This document shows, piece by piece, positions 1-4,253 of a stretch of 10,401 nt of DNA; position 1 is the stretch's first letter, and every line of letters starts with the position of its first letter. The notes beneath the pieces are model-generated. The model searched no databases, was not told where the DNA came from, and saw nothing but the letters and a program-made list of their open reading frames with translations. Both the position numbers and the translations under genes were made by a program. Source of the DNA: JAYEJB01 sp034716415. Its GTDB lineage: Bacteria > Patescibacteriota > Patescibacteriia > SG8-24. Location of the stretch: contig JAYEJB010000049.1 of NCBI GenBank assembly GCA_034716415.1, forward strand, positions 1 to 10,401, written 5' to 3'.

Positions 1-16
1 CAGGCAGGTCCCCGCT
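1..16. repeat. edge copy of a GGGGAC-type repeat
   Basis: These 16 bases are the exact reverse complement of 10170-10185, which belongs to the palindrome cluster upstream of secE. The element is cut by the window edge, so its full form cannot be seen. It lies downstream of the rplA terminator and contains no gene. Confidence 0.6.
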
Positions 17-33
17 CCATCCCCCCCAGTGAT

Positions 34-70
34 GAAAAGAAAAACTCCAGCCGTTACCGTAGCTGGAGGT
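34..70 (-). terminator. rho-independent terminator after rplA
   Basis: On the minus strand a 7-bp stem (CTCCAGC/GCTGGAG, arms 62-68 and 45-51, 10-nt loop) is followed by TTTTTCTTTTC. It lies about 40 nt past the rplA stop, so it should end the rplK-rplA transcript. No rplJ or rplL follows before it. The plus strand also has a T-rich tail, so the hairpin could work in both directions. Confidence 0.85.
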
Positions 71-110
71 TTTCTCTCTTTGATTTTTTAGTGGCTATCC
101 GTCTCCGTCG

Positions 111-794
111 TTATGCTACGACCTTGATTCCGGGACCCATCGTCGATGCGATGGTGACGCCCTTGATGTAGGTTCCCTTGGCGCTGCCCGGCTTGACGCG
201 CCTCAACGCGTCCATGAAAGTCTCGTAGTTCACCGCGAGTTGGTCGTCCGTGAACGAGGCTCTGCCGATCGACTGGTGTATGTTTGCGGTGTCGTCGTTC
301 TTGAACGCGACCTTGCCGCCCTTCATGTCCTTCACCGCCTGTCCGATGTCCTTGGTGACGGTGTCGTTCTTCGGACTCGGCATCAGTCCGCGCGGGCCGA
401 GCACTTTCGCCACCTTGGCGAGCTTCGGCATCATGTCCGGTGCGGCGATGGCGATGTCGAAGTCGCATTTGCTGGTCTTGGCGATCTCCGCGACGAGCTC
501 CTCACCGCCGATCAGTTCGGCACCAGCCGCCTTGGCCTCCTTCTCATGCTCCGGCGTGCTGACGAAAACGGCGATGCGCTTCTCTTTACCCGTGCCGTGC
601 GGCAGGGTGACCGTTGTCCTGACCTGCTGATCGCTCTTCTTCGGATCGATACCGAGGCGCACGTGGACCTCGATCGACGCGTCGAACTTGGTGTTCGACG
701 TCTTCTTGACGATCTCAAGCGCTTCGGTCAGCTCGTAGGTCTTATTCGGATCGAACGAGGCTTTGAGTTCGTTGTAACGTTTTCCGTGTTTCAT
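111..794 (-). CDS. rplA: 50S ribosomal protein L1
   Basis: This is ribosomal protein L1 (uL1), 227 aa, close to the usual length of about 230. It binds 23S rRNA at the L1 stalk and helps release E-site tRNA; in many bacteria it also represses its own operon by binding mRNA. The family signature is clear: the central segment APDMMPKLAKVAKVLGPRGL and MPSPKNDTVT, then GKVAFKNDDTANIH and a C-terminal KGTYIKGVTIASTMGPG. The reading frame stays open upstream to 1166, but that part encodes repeat-derived, low-complexity sequence, so I place the start at the ATG of MKHGKRYNE. There is no Shine-Dalgarno sequence at this start. The stop is TAA. It is downstream of rplK, from which it is separated by an unusually long 466-nt gap full of repeats, and it is followed by a terminator. 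Confidence 0.97.
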   Translation of the reverse strand: MKHGKRYNELKASFDPNKTYELTEALEIVKKTSNTKFDASIEVHVRLGIDPKKSDQQVRTTVTLPHGTGKEKRIAVFVSTPEHEKEAKAAGAELIGGEELVAEIAKTSKCDFDIAIAAPDMMPKLAKVAKVLGPRGLMPSPKNDTVTKDIGQAVKDMKGGKVAFKNDDTANIHQSIGRASFTDDQLAVNYETFMDALRRVKPGSAKGTYIKGVTIASTMGPGIKVVA

Positions 795-862
795 ATCGTT
801 GTGTGGTGCGAGCGGGGGATTATCCCTCCCACTGATTAATTTTTCTTGTGTGGTGTGGTTTG

Positions 863-1128
863 CTGTGGCGGACCAGGGGGTCCTCTCGCGAGGATGACCG
901 GTCTTAGGGAGCTTCGCTTCGCTCTGGATACACCCTGCCAAGATTGACGTGTTATTATTTTCTGTGGCGGACCAGGGGGTCCTCCGTCGACTCTGACCGC
1001 TCCTAGGGAGCTTCGCTTCGCTCTGGTAGCATCTTTCTGTGGCGGACCAGGGGGTCCTTCCGCGTGGCGAACCGGTCTTAGGGTGGTTCGCATTCGCTCT
1101 GAAAATTTCATGCCAAGAGTGACGTGCT
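863..1128 (-). repeat. three 65-nt repeats between rplK and rplA
   Basis: Three related units lie at 863-927, 962-1026 and 1037-1101. On the plus strand each begins CTGTGGCGGACCAGGGGGTC, has a variable middle of about 13 nt, and ends near a CTTAGGGAGCTTCGCTTCGC-like block. A spacer resembling TGCCAAGAGTGACGTG follows units 1 and 3. A further partial start (CTGTGG) is at 1131. Each unit contains a GGACC(CCCT)GGTCC hairpin in the minus-strand transcript. The units sit between L11 and L1, which are normally only a few bases apart. They could be mobile repeat debris or an RNA-level control region. Confidence 0.85.
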
Positions 1129-1135
1129 TTCTGTG

Positions 1136-1196
1136 GTTCCCGGGTACATTCCTGTGTACAAGTCATACGACTTGCACACAGGAAGAACCCGGCAAC
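1136..1196 (-). repeat. long imperfect palindrome in the rplK-rplA spacer
   Basis: The arms form about 24 bp with few interruptions: GTT, CCGGGT (1140-1145), TTCCTGTGT (1149-1157) and CAAGTC (1159-1164), then the loop ATAC, then GACTTG, ACACAGGAA, ACCCGG and AAC (ending 1196). There is no T-run after it on either strand, so it is not an ordinary terminator. In the mRNA it would make one long hairpin between rplK and rplA, a possible processing or stability element. Confidence 0.85.
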
Positions 1197-1253
1197 TGTC
1201 GCTCGGCTGGCCGGCTTTCGCGCAGGAAGAATCCGGCAACGCCGCTCGGCTGG
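1179..1253 (-). repeat. two direct repeats just downstream of rplK
   Basis: Copies at 1179-1210 and 1223-1253 share CAGGAAGAAYCCGGCAAC and a following GCTCGGCTGG, 31-32 nt each. The first copy overlaps the right arm of the long palindrome. They lie just downstream of the rplK stop. No function is evident. Confidence 0.75.
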
Positions 1254-1260
1254 TGGATGT

Positions 1261-1683
1261 CTATTTTACCTCGAGTCCCATCTGACGGGCCGTGCCCTCG
1301 ATGATCTTCATCGCGGCGTCGACGTTTCTGGTGTTCAGGTCAGGCATCTTCTTTTCCGCGATCTCGCGGACCTGCGCCTTGGTGACCGTACCGCATTTCT
1401 CGGCGAGCGGTTTACCCGAACCCTTTTCGATACCGGCGGCCTTCTTCAGTAGGATTGCGGCCGGCGGGGTCTTCAGGATGAAGTCGTAGGTGCGGTCTTC
1501 GTAGACCGTGATGACGACCGGAATGATGTCGCCCCCCATCTGCTGGGTGGCGGCGTTGAATTTCTGGCAGAATTCAGCGATGGCGAGACCGTGCTGACCT
1601 AAAGCCGGACCGACCGGCGGGGCCGGATTGGCCTGTCCCGCGGGAATCTGCAGTTTGATCTGTGTCTTTACCTTTTTGGCCAT
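1261..1683 (-). CDS. rplK: 50S ribosomal protein L11
   Basis: This is ribosomal protein L11 (uL11), 140 aa, the normal bacterial length. It forms the base of the GTPase-associated stalk with 23S rRNA and takes part in factor binding and stringent-response signalling. It opens MAKKVKTQIKLQIPAGQANP, then PPVGPALGQHGLAIAEFCQ, which is the L11 N-terminal domain with its proline-rich region. The C-terminal RNA-binding domain contains KAQVREIAEKKMPDLNT and ends near IIEGTARQMGLEVK. The stop is TAG. No Shine-Dalgarno sequence precedes the ATG; instead the start region is nearly identical to that of nusG. It is the first gene of an rplK-rplA unit with a long leader. Confidence 0.98.
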   Translation of the reverse strand: MAKKVKTQIKLQIPAGQANPAPPVGPALGQHGLAIAEFCQKFNAATQQMGGDIIPVVITVYEDRTYDFILKTPPAAILLKKAAGIEKGSGKPLAEKCGTVTKAQVREIAEKKMPDLNTRNVDAAMKIIEGTARQMGLEVK

Positions 1684-1761
1684 ATTGGTGGTGTCTTAGT
1701 TGAAATAGGTGGTGGGGACAGGCATTCCTCGGGTATAAACCCTCGTCATGTCAGTCCCCAC
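1684..1761 (-). promoter_or_regulatory. rplK leader shared with nusG, with palindrome
   Basis: Bases 1681-1719, including the start codon, match 9727-9765 at the nusG start at 37 of 39 positions. Upstream of it (1712-1761) lies a palindrome bounded by GTGGGGAC (1712-1719) and GTCCCCAC (1754-1761), with an inner GGGT(ttat)ACCC hairpin. The same layout, with a longer inner part, precedes nusG. A purine-rich ribosome-binding site is absent. This could be a shared regulatory leader or a mobile palindrome copied together with its flank. Confidence 0.7.
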
Positions 1762-1865
1762 ATCGCGCGGGCTCCAGGGTCCGTCCTGCTGAACTTGACC
1801 GCACGGTGCTTTTACTAACGGCATCGAGAGAAGCTTGGCCTGAAGAGGCCCTCTATGCTTGCCGT

Positions 1866-1894
1866 AGATTACAGTAAATCCACCGATTATGCAA
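1866..1894 (-). promoter_or_regulatory. weak candidate promoter for rplK
   Basis: On the minus strand TTGCAT (1889-1894) is followed 17 nt later by TAATCT, or 15 nt later by the better -10 TGTAAT (1868-1873). The match to sigma70 consensus is moderate. It is the only plausible promoter I see between the upstream terminator and rplK. The G-rich 9-mer array directly abuts the -35 on its upstream side. Confidence 0.35.
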
Positions 1895-1957
1895 GGGGCA
1901 GAAGGGGCAGAAGGGGCAGAAGGGGCAGACGGGGCAGACGGGGCAGAAGGGGCAGAC
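1895..1957. repeat. seven tandem G-rich 9-mers
   Basis: Seven perfect-length units of GGGGCAGAA or GGGGCAGAC run head to tail. The plus strand carries seven GGGG runs separated by 5 nt, which fits the pattern for a G-quadruplex. Related 9-mers occur at 2783-2809 and 10225-10251. Confidence 0.95.
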
Positions 1958-1994
1958 GAGGGAGATGCGGGAAAACGAATCCGTTTTGCCCCGT

Positions 1995-2025
1995 AAAAAA
2001 TCCGCTCAACAGAGCGGATTTATCG
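1995..2025 (-). terminator. terminator after the ParB-like gene
   Basis: On the minus strand a 10-bp stem AAATCCGCTC(tgtt)GAGCGGATTT (arms 2012-2021 and 1998-2007) runs straight into a TTTTTTAC tract. It begins only a few bases past the stop of the 2027-2695 gene. A second hairpin, at about 1968-1993 (AAACG/CGTTT core), lies just beyond it. Confidence 0.85.
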
Positions 2026-2026
2026 G

Positions 2027-2695
2027 TTAGCCATCCACTCCGACCGATTTCAGGTCACGGAACAGACCTGGCTTCAGATCGAAGAAGCGTTCGTCCTTCG
2101 GGGGCTTGGTTTCAACCATCCTGATGGAGTCCCATTTTTGGACCGAAGCCGGGAACGGTCGTTCGATGCCGTACACGACCACCGTCTCGATAGTCGTTCC
2201 GCTCCGCAACATCAGGAAGAAGCGATGGATGCCGTCAAGGAGGATCATCCGACAGCCGTGCTGTTCGACGATAGGCGGCAGGTAGTGCGCGATAGCTATC
2301 GAATCGTCGGCTGTGCGGCCCAGGACGATCTTCGCGTTCAGTTTGGCGATGCCTCTGGTGGTAGTGAATTCCTCGAACACGTTGGGGAACTCTTCCATCA
2401 ACGCGAGTATCTTCCTGCGCTCGAGGAATGTCTGACCGATCCTGACACCACCTGGGTCCACGCGCAGTGTCTGGATGTCTTTGTCCTCATACGGATAGAC
2501 GCGCGGATTACCGACCAGGGTGACGTTCTTCAGGATCCTTCCGAGATAGCTTAGAGGCATGTCGGCGACGACGTAGGTGTCGGTGATGTCTCGCAGCGAG
2601 ACGATCCGGTCAGCCGAGTCCCACAGGTTGTGATAATCGAGTCTCCTGTTGCCGGTGCGCTTCTCGAATTCTCTCAGTTCGATCGGATTGAACAT
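2027..2695 (-). CDS. ParB/sulfiredoxin-fold-like protein, function unknown
   Basis: The protein has 222 aa. The segment near residues 150-175, MILLDGIHRFFLMLRSGTTI followed by ETVVVYG, resembles the D-G-x-H-R core of ParB-like nuclease/sulfiredoxin-fold proteins. That fold binds nucleotides and occurs in partition proteins, phosphotransferases and nucleases. The N-terminal half (MFNPIELREFEKRTGNRRLD onward) I do not recognise. No helix-turn-helix is obvious, so a chromosome-partition role is not supported. A GGAGG sits 4 nt before the ATG. The stop is TAA and a strong terminator follows at once. No clear promoter is seen upstream. It is the last gene of the inserted block before rplK. The fold assignment is an inference from one motif. 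Confidence 0.75.
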   Translation of the reverse strand: MFNPIELREFEKRTGNRRLDYHNLWDSADRIVSLRDITDTYVVADMPLSYLGRILKNVTLVGNPRVYPYEDKDIQTLRVDPGGVRIGQTFLERRKILALMEEFPNVFEEFTTTRGIAKLNAKIVLGRTADDSIAIAHYLPPIVEQHGCRMILLDGIHRFFLMLRSGTTIETVVVYGIERPFPASVQKWDSIRMVETKPPKDERFFDLKPGLFRDLKSVGVDG

Positions 2696-2782
2696 ACTGC
2701 CTCCGGGGCAATCGGTTGAAAGGTGCGTGGACCGATGTTACCAGGGAGCGGAGGTTTTGTGATGTGGATAAGGGAGTGGGGG

Positions 2783-2809
2783 AGCGGGAGAAGGGGCAGA
2801 AGCGGGAGA
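2783..2809. repeat. three G-rich 9-mers upstream of the ParB-like gene
   Basis: AGCGGGAGA, AGGGGCAGA and AGCGGGAGA run in tandem. The middle unit is the same 9-mer as in the 1895-1957 array. They lie about 90 nt upstream of the ParB-like start and directly next to the dispersed repeat at 2811. Confidence 0.8.
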
Positions 2810-2810
2810 A

Positions 2811-2973
2811 ATTGATTCACGCGATGTTAAAATACAGGACCTGACCCCAAATCAAACCTAGTTACTTCTTGAGTGAAATAGGTGCGGCTTTCGGAATTCA
2901 TGGTGCTTCAGCAGGTCGAATCATCAGAGAGTTGCGTCGGAAATGTTAGAATGTTAGACCTGACCCCGTAATA
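2811..2973 (+). repeat. dispersed repeat, copy 1 (inverted mate at 7700)
   Basis: This stretch contains ATGTTAAAATACAGGACCTG followed by ACCCC at one side and GTTAGACCTGACCCCGTAAT at the other. It matches the reverse complement of 7700-7831 almost throughout. The main difference is about 30 nt of extra sequence at roughly 2855-2884 in this copy. Ends of the form TGTTAnnATnnnnGACCTGACCCC are familiar to me from repeats near IS200-like (Y1/REP-associated) transposases. No transposase gene is in the window. Together with the neighbouring 9-mers and the terminator it fills the 2696-3056 gap. Confidence 0.85.
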
Positions 2974-2990
2974 TACGGCCCCACAACCAA

Positions 2991-3025
2991 TCAGAAAACC
3001 ACCTCATCAAGCGACTCGGTGGTTT
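2991..3025 (-). terminator. probable terminator after the phosphatase gene
   Basis: On the minus strand AAACCACC and GGTGGTTT (3018-3025 and 2996-3003) form an 8-bp stem with a 14-nt loop, followed by TTTTCTGATT. It lies about 30 nt past the phosphatase stop. The T-run is short, so termination may be partial and could allow read-through into the ParB-like gene, which lacks a clear promoter. Confidence 0.65.
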
Positions 3026-3056
3026 CTGGGATAAGACATTTTGCTGTTGCCTCCTG

Positions 3057-3548
3057 CTAGTAGTGAAATGAATGACCTTCGGGAACTTCCTGCCCACGAA
3101 GGGCGAAGATTCCCTCGGCCTGGGTTCGGGTTTCGACCGCGTGCGAGCAGTGACGCTCGCGAACCGCGACGATCGGATCCGGTGTCTCTTTTTCGCTCTC
3201 CAGGAGAGCGATCAGCGACGCCAGCAGCGTGCCCGTCCTGCCGTGACCGGCATGACAGTAGCACACCGCCTTCTCACCGGTCTGCTCGCAGCGCTCGAGC
3301 AGCGGGATGATGCGCTGCTCCAGGATCTCCCGCCAGTCCTCCGGCACGCCGCCGAAGTCCGGAAGGTGACACTCCACGACCACGTGATCCTCGGCCTCGA
3401 GATGGCCGAACAGATCACTCAGAGGAATGAGGATATCGAACTCATCCGCCCGATCCTCGCTCAGCTGCGACCCGCCAGCCGCATAAATCGTGTAGGGCCC
3501 AACCCGCACGGATTGACCCGTGTGGGGTTGATGCTGCTTGCCTTTCAT
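3057..3548 (-). CDS. dual-specificity/tyrosine-type protein phosphatase
   Basis: A 163-aa cysteine-based phosphatase of the PTP/DSP superfamily. The catalytic P-loop is CHAGHGRTG: the nucleophile is Cys98 and the phosphate-binding Arg is Arg104 (CX5R). Asp64 in HLPDFGGVPEDW is placed like the general acid of the movable loop. Enzymes of this group hydrolyse phosphate from Tyr/Ser/Thr residues, and some act on RNA 5' ends, lipids or sugars, so the substrate is open. No signal peptide or membrane segment is visible, suggesting a cytoplasmic enzyme. The frame is open to an ATG at 3611, but GAGGAGG directly before the ATG at 3548 makes MKGKQHQPHTGQ the better start. The stop is TAG. It follows the 128-aa GC-rich gene and the PPDK-like gene on the same strand, possibly as one transcript, and a likely terminator lies downstream. 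Confidence 0.9.
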   Translation of the reverse strand: MKGKQHQPHTGQSVRVGPYTIYAAGGSQLSEDRADEFDILIPLSDLFGHLEAEDHVVVECHLPDFGGVPEDWREILEQRIIPLLERCEQTGEKAVCYCHAGHGRTGTLLASLIALLESEKETPDPIVAVRERHCSHAVETRTQAEGIFALRGQEVPEGHSFHY

Positions 3549-3602
3549 TTTTTCCTCCTCAGCCGGCCCGTTACACCACGCAACAGGTAGGGCAGTTGGA
3601 GG

Positions 3603-3629
3603 GAGAAGCATTAAGGACTGATGCTTCTC
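3603..3629 (-). promoter_or_regulatory. intercistronic stem-loop before the phosphatase gene
   Basis: A perfect 9-bp stem (GAGAAGCAT 3603-3611 with ATGCTTCTC 3621-3629, 9-nt loop) sits about 55 nt upstream of the chosen phosphatase start. No T-run follows. A second stem (GCCGC/GCGGC, near 3634-3648) lies just upstream in transcription. The hairpin resembles the one at 4136-4175 before the preceding gene, sharing GAAGCATCA on the minus strand. Confidence 0.6.
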
Positions 3630-3686
3630 ACCTTGCCGCAGGAGCGGCGAAAAGATATGGGGTGGGAAGGTTCGTTGGGGTAAGCG

Positions 3687-4073
3687 CTACGCGACGTCGG
3701 CCGCCGCGCGCTTGAGGCCGGCCCTGTTGACCGTGACCTTGACGTTCGTGGCCTCGAGTGCCACGCGGCACACCTCGAGCGCCGAGGTCAGCTGCTCGCC
3801 GACCGGCACCACGGTGCTGAACCGGTAGCTCCGCCCGCCGACCGCGCCGTGGGGCCGCTTCCAGCCCGCCGGGACGTGCTCGGTCATGGCCTCGGCCTCG
3901 GCCTCGTTGGCCGGGACGAGCCGCACGCGGTTGCAGCCCCCGGGCACGGTGTTCGTGCCGGTCGCGAGCTTGCGGCCGTACCAGCCGCCGCCGGTGCCTC
4001 GGGCGAGTAGCTCGTAGTCGCCCGCGCCGCCCTCGGTGCCCGGACGCCGCCACTTGCTATTCTTCGCCGCCAT
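3687..4073 (-). CDS. GC-rich 128-aa protein of unknown function
   Basis: I do not recognise this protein. It begins MAAKNSKWRRPGTEGGAGDY, is rich in Gly, Ala, Arg and Val, and carries two Cys. No membrane segment or known catalytic motif is seen. The start is well supported by GAGGAGG 8 nt before the ATG, and the stop is TAG. Its base composition is visibly more GC-rich than the flanking genes, with third positions almost all G or C, which suggests different origin or strong composition bias. A competing frame at 3628-4053 is open for similar length but is Arg-rich, as expected of a GC-rich shadow, and lacks a comparable ribosome-binding site. It lies between the PPDK-like and phosphatase genes and could be co-expressed with them. 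Confidence 0.75.
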   Translation of the reverse strand: MAAKNSKWRRPGTEGGAGDYELLARGTGGGWYGRKLATGTNTVPGGCNRVRLVPANEAEAEAMTEHVPAGWKRPHGAVGGRSYRFSTVVPVGEQLTSALEVCRVALEATNVKVTVNRAGLKRAAADVA

Positions 4074-4135
4074 CTTAATAGCCTCCTCAGCCGTTTGCTC
4101 CTCGCTCGTTCATGAGCGTTCAGAGAAACCGGCAG

Positions 4136-4175
4136 TCAGAGGGGGAAACATCGTATAGATGATGCTTCCCTCTGA
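4136..4175 (-). promoter_or_regulatory. intercistronic stem-loop after the PPDK-like gene
   Basis: TCAGAGGG (4136-4143) pairs with CCCTCTGA (4168-4175), and inside it CATC (4149-4152) pairs with GATG (4158-4161). No T-run follows on the minus strand, so it is more likely a processing, stability or translation-control hairpin than a full terminator. A smaller CGCTC/GAGCG hairpin lies at about 4108-4118, nearer the next start codon. Confidence 0.6.
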
Positions 4176-4253
4176 AAGTCGTAGTTGTCCGGCTCGTCAG
4201 GACGACGCACCGAGCAGAGCTCTATTTGGAAGAAGATGTGCCGGGTAGTTGTA

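Noticed and set aside
795..1166. N-terminal extension of rplA
   Set aside because: The frame is open, but it translates the intergenic repeats into low-complexity peptide, and L1 proteins begin near MKHGKRY.
1855..2124. Arg-Gly-rich small protein on the plus strand
   Set aside because: It is a translation of the 9-mer tandem repeat and runs through a terminator into the antisense of the ParB-like gene.
2027..2695. Chromosome-partition protein ParB
   Set aside because: Only a ParB-fold-like DGIHR motif is seen; there is no helix-turn-helix, no ParA neighbour and no parS site.
3549..3611. Longer start of the phosphatase at 3611
   Set aside because: The ATG at 3611 lies inside a hairpin arm without a ribosome-binding site, while GAGGAGG precedes the ATG at 3548.
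3628..4053. 141-aa alternative frame of the GC-rich gene
   Set aside because: It is Arg-rich, lacks a good ribosome-binding site and overlaps the better-supported 3687-4073 frame.
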